From an uncultured Gemmatimonadales bacterium (GTDB taxonomy: Bacteria; Gemmatimonadota; Gemmatimonadetes; Longimicrobiales; Gaopeijiaceae), in contig CALFPJ010000057.1 in NCBI GenBank assembly GCA_937919655.1, positions 62,001 to 126,000 of the forward strand: a stretch of DNA of 64,000 nucleotides, read 5' to 3'. Made by a program: the position numbers and the translations under genes. A model generated the notes under the pieces. The model saw only the letters and a program-made list of their open reading frames with translations. It was not told the origin of the DNA and did no database searches. Numbering within the stretch: position 1 is the stretch's first letter; each line of letters opens with the position of its first letter. This document shows positions 26,103 through 34,311 of the stretch, one piece after another.

Positions 26103-26619
26103 GGACAATGATGATCACGCATTATTGATCCAGATGGCGCTTGAAAGAGCGAGCCGCATTCCTGTTGAGGTCCATCGGGCCCGCAATGGGGATGAGGCGA
26201 TCATCATGATTGAGGATCTTGTTCCCGATCTCATCCTCCTCGACCTCAGGATGCCTGGGCGCACGGGGCATGAAGTCCTTGAGGCCATCAAGGGTGACGA
26301 TGAGTTCCGCCGCATTCCTGTCGCGGTGCTCACTTCGTCCGATCGAGACGAAGATGTTTCCCAGAGTTATGGCCTGGGCGGCAACCACTTTATTACCAAG
26401 CCGGAAAACCCGGCAGAACTGGAGGAGCGGCTCCGGTCCCTGCTCAAGAATGTGGAGGAGTTGTCGTCGGTCCGGCGCGGTAGCGGGCGCCTAGAGGCGA
26501 CCGCTGTCAGCGCTTTGAACGCGGGCAGCGTGGCGGCCAGACAGTTCTTCTTATGGCTCGCGCTTGCAGTCGTGGTCGTGTTCCTCGTGGTCTTCGCCTA
26601 CTCGCTGGGTGTGATCTAG
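26044..26619 (+). CDS. response-regulator receiver domain with a C-terminal membrane anchor
   Basis: About 191 residues. SILLAEDNDDHALL (acidic pocket), DLILLDLRMPG (phosphoacceptor Asp), VLTSSD (switch Thr/Ser) and HFITKP (Lys) give a complete receiver domain of the Rcp1/CheY-like single-domain type. There is no DNA-binding domain. After a short linker the last 25 residues are strongly hydrophobic (LALAVVVVFLVVFAY), a single tail-anchor helix. The only start I can find is GTG 26044, inside the SPOR gene and with no convincing ribosome binding site; the true start could be non-canonical. Confidence 0.75.
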   Translation: MTPIKRRKRERDHWSILLAEDNDDHALLIQMALERASRIPVEVHRARNGDEAIIMIEDLVPDLILLDLRMPGRTGHEVLEAIKGDDEFRRIPVAVLTSSDRDEDVSQSYGLGGNHFITKPENPAELEERLRSLLKNVEELSSVRRGSGRLEATAVSALNAGSVAARQFFLWLALAVVVVFLVVFAYSLGVI

Positions 26620-26626
26620 CAGACTG

Positions 26627-27601
26627 TTAAGAAGTTCGCTTGCTCTTCGAGACCTCTGCCACATGTAGGAGACCCGCGCCGGGGTAGACCAGCGGGTTGA
26701 CTGCGTGGCCTAAGACCACTCCGGCCACGGGACTACGTACGGTCGTGTACTTCGCGTCTGCCGGGTCCGCGATCACACCGACTCGCTGACCCTTCGTCAA
26801 CAGCGCACCGAGTTGGATCTCAAGGCGGAAGATTCCGCCTCGGGGGGCCCGAACCCATGTCGTCGAGCGGGCCTCGAGAGGCGGCGTCTCGCGGGGAGGC
26901 GGCGGGTCCGAGATCATCCCCAGTGCACCGAGGACGCGCAGCGCACCGGCGGTGCCCGCCTCGACCGCCGCCGTACTGAATCGGCGGGGCTCCCCACCCT
27001 CGAAGAGCAGGATCGTCTTGCTGCGTCGCAGAGCGGTCTCCCGGAGCGTGCCCTTGATCGTCGCCGAGTGAAGCATCACGTCCGGACCGAACGCCAGCGC
27101 GAGTCGGCGGGTCTCGTCGTCGTCCATGTTTCCGCGGATTTGCGGCAAGTTCGTGCGGTCGTCTGAGCCGGCGTGGAAATCGATCCCGTAATCACAACGG
27201 TCCACAACGGTGTCGACGAAGAGTCGGGCGAGCCGGGCCGCCAAAGAGCCCCTCGAAGAGCCAGGGAATGAGCGGTTGAGGTCGCGACGATCAGGGAGGT
27301 AGCGGGATCCGGTCACGAACCCGAACACATTGACGACCGGGACGGCGAGTACGGTCCCTGCCATCTTCTTCGGCTTCAGGGCCTCGAGGACGTGGCGGAT
27401 GACGGCGACACCCACGATTTCGTCACCGTGAATCGCCCCGCTCAGCCAGATGACTGGGCCCGGTTTGGCCCCGTGCGCGATCTTGATCGGCAGCGTCATT
27501 TGGGTGCCTGAGGGGAGTCGTCCCGCGTGGATCTCAAACTCGCGAAGGCTGCCTGGGGCGATCTCTTCTCCCCCGAAAAAGTAGGGTTCGGTAGTCATCA
27601 T
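26627..27601 (-). CDS. succinylglutamate desuccinylase/aspartoacylase-family zinc hydrolase
   Basis: A 324-residue protein. LSGAIHGDEIVG near residue 53 has the HxxE zinc ligands, YLPDRRDLNRSFPG near 105 the substrate-binding Arg/Asn residues, and IDFHAGSDDRTNLPQ near 140 the third zinc ligand. ILLFEGGEP near 193 supplies the catalytic Glu. The C-terminal part (RAPRGGIFRLEIQLG to HAVNPLVYPG) is the beta domain found in AstE-like proteins. Unlike its relative at 8632-9828, this copy is intact. The substrate is unknown. It converges on the receiver gene with only 7 bases between. Confidence 0.87.
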   Translation of the reverse strand: MMTTEPYFFGGEEIAPGSLREFEIHAGRLPSGTQMTLPIKIAHGAKPGPVIWLSGAIHGDEIVGVAVIRHVLEALKPKKMAGTVLAVPVVNVFGFVTGSRYLPDRRDLNRSFPGSSRGSLAARLARLFVDTVVDRCDYGIDFHAGSDDRTNLPQIRGNMDDDETRRLALAFGPDVMLHSATIKGTLRETALRRSKTILLFEGGEPRRFSTAAVEAGTAGALRVLGALGMISDPPPPRETPPLEARSTTWVRAPRGGIFRLEIQLGALLTKGQRVGVIADPADAKYTTVRSPVAGVVLGHAVNPLVYPGAGLLHVAEVSKSKRTS

Positions 27602-27770
27602 CTGTCCGTGTTGGCGGCGGTGTGGGCGATGGCGCCCGTCGGTGCGCCTTGGGCGAGTTGGCTGATGCTAGGGAGTCGTAGGCCGCTTTCCATGGTATCT
27701 CCGGGTCGTTTTTGGCCGAGAACTCTAGCTGGCGGGCACCCGATCTGGCCAGTGATCTTCGGGGCCTGCC

Positions 27771-27803
27771 TTGAGCGGTCGGCGGTTGCCTCTACTTTGA
27801 CGC
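27771..27803 (+). promoter_or_regulatory. sigma-70-type promoter of mutS, apparently leaderless
   Basis: TTGAGC (27771-27776) and TACTTT (27793-27798) are separated by 16 bases and match a vegetative promoter. The mutS ATG lies 5 bases after the -10 hexamer with no ribosome binding site between, so the transcript probably starts at or within 2-3 bases of the ATG. Confidence 0.45.
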
Positions 27804-30425
27804 ATGGCCGGAGACGACACACCTCTTATGCAGCAATGGCGGGACGCCAAGTCTCGCCATCGTGACTCACTTCTTTTTTTCCGTGTGGGAGACTTCTACG
27901 AGCTCTTCCATTCGGATGCAGAAGAGGGCTCACGTTTGCTCGGGCTCACCCTCACCTCACGAAATAATGGGGCGGCGGCGAAGGTCCCGCTTGCTGGAGT
28001 TCCGGCGAAAGCGCTAGAGGACTATCTGGCGAGGCTGGTTCGGCTGGGGCGGCGCGTGGCGATCTGCGATCAAGTGGAAGATCCAGCGGACGCGAAGGGC
28101 ATCGTCCGGCGCGAGGTCACTGAGATTGTGACGCCCGGAACGGTTCTTGCCGACGGACTGCTGAGCGAACGCCGCAACAACTTCGTAGTTGCAGTGGTTC
28201 AGTCGCCGGATGCGGCGTTCGCGATTGCGGTCCTGGATGTCTCGACTGGGGAACTGTCCGCGCAGCGGGTGGCGGCGTCGGAACTCCGGGCTGAGTTGGG
28301 TAGACTGGAACCGGCAGAGTTGCTCCTGCCCCGCTCGTTGGAAGGCGTCAGGGAGATCGATGCGGCGGCACCGTCCACGGCCATCGCTCGCACGTACAGA
28401 GACGACTGGATGTTCGAGATCGACGTCTCGACTGACGAACTGCTGCGCGTCTACTCGGTTCAGTCTCTGGACGGCCTGGGAGTCCAGTCTGGTGACACCG
28501 CCCTGGTGCGTGCCGCTGGAGGGCTGATTCAGTACTTGAGGGAGATCCGACCGTCGGGGGTGACTCACCTCAAGCCACTTCGGCTGCGTCGCCCTGGCAG
28601 CGTCATGCTCCTCGACGAAATGACGCGAAGAAATCTCGAACTCATAGAGCCGCTCCGCTCGGGTGAGGACGGCGGCACGCTTCTTAACGTGATCGACCTC
28701 TCCGTGACGGCGATGGGGGGGCGACTGCTGCGACGCTGGATTCTCGAGCCCCTCGTGGTGGCCCAGGAGATCTGGTCACGGCAGGCGGCTGTGCAGGAAC
28801 TCGTAGAGCGCCCCGAAAAACGCGACCGTGTGCGCACCGCGCTCGCGGGGGTGACCGACCTCGAACGCCTCGCGGGCAAAATTGGCACGGGCCGTGTGGG
28901 TCCACGTGACCTTCACGGACTGCGGCGTTCCTTGGAGCGGTTGCCTGACGTACGGGAAACGGGTGAGGGGCTGGAAGCAGACATGACCCAGAGCCTCACT
29001 GGCGGGCTCGACTGCATGGAAGAGGTACTCGAACTCCTGCGCGAGGCCATCGCCGACGAACCGCCGGCGACGCTTCAAGAAGGGGGCGTCATCCGCAGCG
29101 GCTGGTCCGCTCAGTTGGACGACGTACGAGCGGTGCGAGATGGCGCGCGTGACTTCATCGCGAGCCTCCAGGCGCGGGAGCGTGAGCGGACAGGCATCTC
29201 GACACTCAAGGTCGGCTTCAATCGCGTGTTCGGGTATTACCTGGAGGTCACCAAGACCAACCTCGCCAAGGTGCCCGATGATTACGTCCGCAAACAGACG
29301 CTGACGAACGGCGAGCGTTATTTCACGCCGGAGCTCAAGGAGTGGGAAGAGAAGGTTTTTGGGGCTGAAGACAGGATTGGGCAGCTCGAGACCGAATTAT
29401 TCAGTGATGTGCGTGCACGGGTCTCCGGGGCGGTGGTCCGTCTTCAGGACTCGGCGGCCCGCGTTGCGGCCCTCGACGTGCTTGCTTGTTTTGCTGAGGT
29501 GGCGATCAGACGTGGTTACGTGCGTCCCGAGGTCCATACCGGCTTCGACTTAGAGGTGCGAGGCTCTCGCCATCCTGTCGTCGAGACGATGATGCCGCGT
29601 GAGGACTTCATTCCCAACGATCTCGTGTTGGACGACGACGGGTGGATTGTTGTACTCACCGGCCCGAATATGGCGGGCAAGAGCACTGTGCTACGCCAGA
29701 TCGGGCTCGTTCAATTGCTGGCCCAGATCGGAGCCTTCGTTCCGGCGGACTATGCGCGACTGCCCATTGCCGACCGGATATTCACCCGCGTGGGGGCGTC
29801 TGATAACCTCGCCCGCGGTCAGTCGACCTTTATGGTCGAGATGAGTGAGACCGCTGCCATCGTGCATAGCGCGACGAACCGGAGTTTGGTGCTTTTGGAC
29901 GAGATCGGTCGAGGTACCTCCACCTACGACGGAGTGTCGATCGCCTGGTCTGTCACTGAGCACCTTCACGAGGTCATTGGCGCCAAGACGATCTTTGCGA
30001 CCCATTATCACGAGTTGACGCAGTTGGGTGACCTGCTCGCCGGGGTGAAGAACATGAACGTCTCGGTGCGCGAGGTCGGGGAGGACATCGTGTTTCTCCG
30101 GAGGCTCATGGACGGCGGAGCGGACCGCTCCTACGGAATCCAGGTGGCAAGGCTAGCGGGTTTGCCGAATGACGTGGTCGCGCGAGCACGGGAACTTCTC
30201 ACCGAGCTAGAGGGAACACATACCGGGGGAGGAGAGGGCCTCGGACGGCACGGCGCGCACCGTCCTCGCTCGGAGGCCCCACCTGACCAGTTGTCCATGT
30301 TTCACATTGAGCATCCAGTGGTGGATCGTCTGCGCGCCCTGGACCCAGACGGCCTGGCGCCCAAGGATGCTCTCGATCTCCTCTACGAGCTGAGGAGAGC
30401 CGCGAAAGGCGGCGGAGAGGCGTGA
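27804..30425 (+). CDS. mutS: DNA mismatch repair protein MutS
   Basis: An 873-residue full-length MutS. The N-terminal mismatch-reading motif is FRVGDFYELF (Phe-x-Glu) near residue 33. The ATPase has Walker A GPNMAGKST at about 621-629, Walker B LVLLDEIGRGTSTYDG and the ATHYHEL switch. The C-terminal part includes RSYGIQVARLAGLP and a shortened linker before the tail. It recognises mispairs and recruits MutL; mutL is not in this window. The next gene overlaps by 4 bases. Confidence 0.98.
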   Translation: MAGDDTPLMQQWRDAKSRHRDSLLFFRVGDFYELFHSDAEEGSRLLGLTLTSRNNGAAAKVPLAGVPAKALEDYLARLVRLGRRVAICDQVEDPADAKGIVRREVTEIVTPGTVLADGLLSERRNNFVVAVVQSPDAAFAIAVLDVSTGELSAQRVAASELRAELGRLEPAELLLPRSLEGVREIDAAAPSTAIARTYRDDWMFEIDVSTDELLRVYSVQSLDGLGVQSGDTALVRAAGGLIQYLREIRPSGVTHLKPLRLRRPGSVMLLDEMTRRNLELIEPLRSGEDGGTLLNVIDLSVTAMGGRLLRRWILEPLVVAQEIWSRQAAVQELVERPEKRDRVRTALAGVTDLERLAGKIGTGRVGPRDLHGLRRSLERLPDVRETGEGLEADMTQSLTGGLDCMEEVLELLREAIADEPPATLQEGGVIRSGWSAQLDDVRAVRDGARDFIASLQARERERTGISTLKVGFNRVFGYYLEVTKTNLAKVPDDYVRKQTLTNGERYFTPELKEWEEKVFGAEDRIGQLETELFSDVRARVSGAVVRLQDSAARVAALDVLACFAEVAIRRGYVRPEVHTGFDLEVRGSRHPVVETMMPREDFIPNDLVLDDDGWIVVLTGPNMAGKSTVLRQIGLVQLLAQIGAFVPADYARLPIADRIFTRVGASDNLARGQSTFMVEMSETAAIVHSATNRSLVLLDEIGRGTSTYDGVSIAWSVTEHLHEVIGAKTIFATHYHELTQLGDLLAGVKNMNVSVREVGEDIVFLRRLMDGGADRSYGIQVARLAGLPNDVVARARELLTELEGTHTGGGEGLGRHGAHRPRSEAPPDQLSMFHIEHPVVDRLRALDPDGLAPKDALDLLYELRRAAKGGGEA

Positions 30426-30832
30426 AGACAGCCGAATTGAGAGCGCGAAGCGCCTACACCCGTTCCGTCGTGGGCGTGGCATTGCTCGCGGCGATTTCGT
30501 GTGGAGGTGAGGGTGAGATCGAACAGCCCACGCCACTCTATACTCAGATCCCCATCGAGTATCCGATCCAACTGTGGGATCAGAATATGGAGGGGGAGAC
30601 GCTGCTGCGGGTGCGCGTCTCCGATGTCGGTTCCGTCGAGGAAGTCGAGATCATAGAGTCGTCGGGATATGCCGCCTTCGATTCGGCGGCCGTCTCGGGT
30701 GCGCGTGACCTACGCTTCAAGCCAGCGCGCCAGGACGGAAAGCGGATCGAAGTGTGGGCGAAGGTGCCGGTGCACTTCTCCAAGAGGCCCCGACCTGACA
30801 CGGCCCGCATGTTGCCCACCCCTAAGTCCTAA
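30422..30832 (+). CDS. TonB C-terminal-domain lipoprotein
   Basis: A 136-residue protein whose GTG start overlaps the mutS TGA. The N terminus has a hydrophobic stretch ending LLAAISCGG, a lipobox-like site, so it may be lipid-anchored. Residues about 55-120 resemble the TonB C-terminal domain: LLRVRVSDVGSVEEVEII, SSGYAAFDSAAV and LRFKPARQDGK, the usual SSG-x5-D-x-AA...F-P-A pattern. Such proteins normally contact TonB-box peptides of outer-membrane transporters, but no ExbBD or receptor gene is nearby, so its partner is unknown. Confidence 0.75.
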   Translation: MKTAELRARSAYTRSVVGVALLAAISCGGEGEIEQPTPLYTQIPIEYPIQLWDQNMEGETLLRVRVSDVGSVEEVEIIESSGYAAFDSAAVSGARDLRFKPARQDGKRIEVWAKVPVHFSKRPRPDTARMLPTPKS

Positions 30833-30862
30833 CAGTCCCTTTTTTTATTTGCCGGAGCCCGG

Positions 30863-32248
30863 ATGACGCAGCGTCACGCTCAGCCCTATGAAAGTGTTCT
30901 CGAACTGATCGGCTGGACTCCGATGGTCAGACTGACCTCGGTCACAGATGGGGCGCGCACGCCGGTCTATGCGAAATGCGAGTTCATGAACCCCGGTGGT
31001 TCCATCAAGGACCGCATTGGGCTGGCGATGCTGGAGGCCGCGGAGAAGGACGGTCGGCTGAAGCCGGGTGGCACGATCGTCGAGGCCACGGGTGGCAACA
31101 CAGGACTCGCGCTGGCGATGGCAGCCTCCCTCAAAGGCTATCGCTGCATCTGCACGATGCCCGACAAGATGAGCTCCGAGAAAGTGAAGCTGCTGCGTGC
31201 CTTCGGAGCCGAGGTCATCATCACGCCGACGGCAGTCGCCTCCGACCACCCGGATCACTATCTGCAAAAAGCGCGGGCGATTACCGCAGCAACGCCAGGT
31301 GCGGTAATGGCTGACCAGTTCTACAACCAGGCCAACCCCGAAGTCCACCGTGACACGACTGGGCGCGAAATCTGGGAGCAGAGCGACGGTCGTGTGACGC
31401 ACTTCGTGGCCTCGGCGGGAACGGGTGGCACCATCACGGGTGTGGGGCGCTACCTGAAGTCCAAGAATCCAGATGTGAAGATCATCGGCGTGGATCCCGC
31501 AGGCTCGATGATCGCGGCGTACTTCAAGACCGGCGAGAAGGTCGACGGCCACCCCTACAAGGTCGAGGGTATTGGCAACGACAAGATTCCGGGCACGCTC
31601 GATCTAGACGTCGTGGACGAGTTCCGGGCGCTAGACGATGGCCCCGCTTTCAGGATGGCGCGACGATTGGCGCGCGAAGAAGGCTTGTTCGCGGGTGGAT
31701 CGTCTGGGCTCTTGGTGCACAGCGCGGTCGCCATCGCGGCCGAGATCGACGACCCTGACGCGTTCGTGGTCACGCTCCTTCCCGACGGGGGAGAGCGCTA
31801 CCTCAGCAAGATCTATGACGACGACTGGATGCGGGAGAACGGCTTCCTCGAGCGCCCGAAGCGCGTCAGCGCGCGGGAGCTCGTAGATGCGAAGGCGTCC
31901 TCGGCGGGGCCGTTGATTACCGTTGAGCCTACGACTTCGATTCGTATCGCGCTGTCCGCGATCACGGCGCACGACATCGGTCAGCTTCCAGTGATCTTGG
32001 GAGGGTCGTGTGTGGGGGCGATCAACGAGACGCGGCTCATGGCGCAGGTCATTGAAGACCCGCTTCTGCTTGATAAGCCTGTAGAGATCGTGATGGCGTC
32101 GCCGTTCCCTGTCATTGATGGGCACGTCGATTCAGAGGAAGTGCGTCAGCTCCTCACGCGCGGAAACGCGGCCTGTCTCGTAAGCGACGGCGGCAAATTG
32201 GTCGGTATCATCACCCGCTACGACGTCGTGCGAGCGCTGACCGCATGA
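30863..32248 (+). CDS. cystathionine beta-synthase with C-terminal CBS domains
   Basis: A 461-residue fold-type II PLP enzyme. The cofactor Lys is K49 in GGSIKDRIG; GGNTGLALA near 77 and SAGTGGTITG near 185 hold the PLP phosphate, and GGSSG near 273 is the last cofactor loop. Residues about 340-461 contain two CBS motifs ending KLVGIITRYDVV. This is the architecture of cystathionine beta-synthase, which condenses homocysteine and serine in transsulfuration; a cysteine synthase activity cannot be excluded. The ddl gene overlaps its stop by 4 bases. Confidence 0.9.
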   Translation: MTQRHAQPYESVLELIGWTPMVRLTSVTDGARTPVYAKCEFMNPGGSIKDRIGLAMLEAAEKDGRLKPGGTIVEATGGNTGLALAMAASLKGYRCICTMPDKMSSEKVKLLRAFGAEVIITPTAVASDHPDHYLQKARAITAATPGAVMADQFYNQANPEVHRDTTGREIWEQSDGRVTHFVASAGTGGTITGVGRYLKSKNPDVKIIGVDPAGSMIAAYFKTGEKVDGHPYKVEGIGNDKIPGTLDLDVVDEFRALDDGPAFRMARRLAREEGLFAGGSSGLLVHSAVAIAAEIDDPDAFVVTLLPDGGERYLSKIYDDDWMRENGFLERPKRVSARELVDAKASSAGPLITVEPTTSIRIALSAITAHDIGQLPVILGGSCVGAINETRLMAQVIEDPLLLDKPVEIVMASPFPVIDGHVDSEEVRQLLTRGNAACLVSDGGKLVGIITRYDVVRALTA

Positions 32249-33261
32249 GGATCGCCGTCCTGATGGGCGGCACGTCGGACGAGCGTGACGTGTCGCTCTC
32301 GTCTGGTGCCGAGGTCGCACGGGCCCTGAGGGCGGTGGGGCATGACGTCGTCGCGGTGGATACCGCGCGCGGTATCCTGGGTGTCGGAGAGGAACAGCGT
32401 CTCCTCAGCGACGGGGTCCGAGCGGCTCCGCCCCTTAACGCAGAGTTGGAGGGCCTAGATGAGGGCCACACCGTGGCGCTCACCCGGGATCCCAGTCTGG
32501 GCCAGATCGACGTGTTCTTTTTGGCGTTGCACGGCGGTTCTGGCGAAGACGGCACGATCCAGGCCCTCCTCGACGTGGCGGGTGTGGCGTATACGGGGAG
32601 TGATCGTCTCGGGTGCTCCCTCGCGATGGACAAGGAGGTCACCAAGCGACTTCTGCGTGATGCCGGAATCCCGACACCGGATTGGCTGGTCGGCGAACCC
32701 AGCGCGGACGAGGTGGTCGAGGCGCTGGGCCTCCCGGTGATCGTCAAGGCATCCGGTGGTGGCTCGTCGCTTCGGCTCGTGCTGGCTCATGACCGAGAGG
32801 AACTCGAGAGCGCGATCGAGGCCAGTCGCACTTGGAATGACGTCGTGCTCTTTGAGCGATACCACCGGGGTCGCGAGTTGACCGTGGGGGTTCTGGGAGA
32901 CGCGACCTTCCCCGTGGGTGAGATCATTCCCGAACACGAAATTTTCGACTACGAGTGCAAGTATCAGCCGGGCTTGGCCCAAGAAATTTTCCCCGCTGAC
33001 ATCTCCGATGACATCTCGCGGACGCTCCGAACTCTCGCGCTGCAGACCCACCAGGCGCTCCGCATGCGAGACTACTCACGTATCGATTTTATTGTGGATG
33101 AGAATGGTCAGCCGTGGTGTCTCGAGGCCAACGCCTTGCCTGGGATGACCGCGAACAGTCTTCTACCCAAGGCGGCCAGGGCGGCCGGGACGAGCTTCGA
33201 CGACCTTTGTGATCAGATCGCGATGCTCGCCGCAGCCAGGAAGAAGCCCGATCGTTCGTAG
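32245..33261 (+). CDS. ddl: D-alanine--D-alanine ligase
   Basis: A 338-residue ATP-grasp enzyme joining two D-alanines for peptidoglycan precursors. IAVLMGGTSDERDVSLSSG is the N-terminal substrate loop, ALHGGSGEDGTIQ the conserved helix start, VIVKASGGGSS the ATP-grasp lysine, and IDFIVDENGQPWCLEANALPG near 275 gives the metal-binding Asp and Glu, with the Asn in LEANALPGMT. It is coupled to the cystathionine beta-synthase gene by an ATGA overlap. Confidence 0.95.
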   Translation: MRIAVLMGGTSDERDVSLSSGAEVARALRAVGHDVVAVDTARGILGVGEEQRLLSDGVRAAPPLNAELEGLDEGHTVALTRDPSLGQIDVFFLALHGGSGEDGTIQALLDVAGVAYTGSDRLGCSLAMDKEVTKRLLRDAGIPTPDWLVGEPSADEVVEALGLPVIVKASGGGSSLRLVLAHDREELESAIEASRTWNDVVLFERYHRGRELTVGVLGDATFPVGEIIPEHEIFDYECKYQPGLAQEIFPADISDDISRTLRTLALQTHQALRMRDYSRIDFIVDENGQPWCLEANALPGMTANSLLPKAARAAGTSFDDLCDQIAMLAAARKKPDRS

Positions 33262-33394
33262 AGTGACTTAGAAGTCTAGGCGTGCTCTCAGGGGCCGTTG
33301 GAAAATTGCAGTGGCCCTCGACTACACAGGAACCCGAGTTCCGAGCGGGGGTTGGATAGACCCCCCCGGGCGACACGGAAAGACACGAGGAAGA

Positions 33395-34228
33395 ATGGCA
33401 TACTCAGCTAGAAGCTTCGGATTCAGCTTCATGCTCACCCCCATGGTGAAGCGGCTGATGATTGCCAGTACGGTGGTGTTTTTCGTGACCCTTCTGGTCG
33501 GACAGTCGTTCATGTTCGATTGGTTTGCGTTTCAACCCACGCGGATCTTCTTCAGGCCCTGGGGCCCAGTCACCTACATGTTCCTGCACGGCGATCTTAT
33601 GCATCTCGCCGTGAACATGTTGGTGTTGTTCTTTTTCGGTCCGCCGCTCGAGGGCCGTTGGGGCGAGCGGGAGTTTCTGCGTTTCTACGCGATCTGCGGG
33701 TTGGGCGGCGTGGCGCTCAGCTATGTGTTCCTGCCCGTCGCAGTGGTGGGCGCTTCCGCAGCGGTTTACGGGATCATGCTGGCGTTCGCCATGAACTGGC
33801 CAGACGCCCCCATCTACGTTTGGGGAATCTTCCCGATCAAGGCCAAATACCTGGTAGGCTTCTTCTTCGTGCTGAGTCTCCTGAGCGCGATGCAGGGCCC
33901 AGACGGGGGCATTGCGCACTTCGCGCATCTCGGGGGCCTGGCGTCGGCGTTTATCTATCTGAAGTCAGACTGGCGTCCTGGGCAGCGACTCCAGGGCTTC
34001 AAGAGGGCGACGGTGCGATCTCGGCGCCTCGCGATCGTCCCGCGCGACGAAGCCGCCGCTGAAGAGCCCGTCGTGGGACCATCGGCGCGCCGGCATGAGG
34101 AAGACCCCGCTCTATACGACCGGGTCGACGCTGTTCTTGACAAGATTTCAGCAGAGGGAATGGCGTCACTTACGCCGGCTGAGTTGAAGCTCCTGGACGA
34201 GGTGTCGAAGAAACATCGGACGAACTAG
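33395..34228 (+). CDS. rhomboid-family intramembrane protein
   Basis: A 277-residue protein with about six membrane helices. GDLMHLAVNMLVLFFFGPPLE is the L1-H2 motif with His and Asn, VVGASAAVYGIML holds the candidate catalytic Ser, and HFAHLGGLASAFIYL the His of the dyad. The serine motif is GASA, not the usual GxSG; the Ser itself is kept, so activity is possible but uncertain. The C terminus is a soluble tail of about 80 residues ending in a motif (SLTPAELKLLDEVSKKH) common in rhomboid proteins of this lineage. ATG 33395 has gaggaag upstream. Confidence 0.85.
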   Translation: MAYSARSFGFSFMLTPMVKRLMIASTVVFFVTLLVGQSFMFDWFAFQPTRIFFRPWGPVTYMFLHGDLMHLAVNMLVLFFFGPPLEGRWGEREFLRFYAICGLGGVALSYVFLPVAVVGASAAVYGIMLAFAMNWPDAPIYVWGIFPIKAKYLVGFFFVLSLLSAMQGPDGGIAHFAHLGGLASAFIYLKSDWRPGQRLQGFKRATVRSRRLAIVPRDEAAAEEPVVGPSARRHEEDPALYDRVDAVLDKISAEGMASLTPAELKLLDEVSKKHRTN

Positions 34229-34311
34229 GAGCATGTTTGTGCGACGCTCTCTTGGGCTGCTCGGCCCGCCTGTGTCCAAAGCCCTTTCCAACCGTTGATT
34301 CCTTCCAGTGA

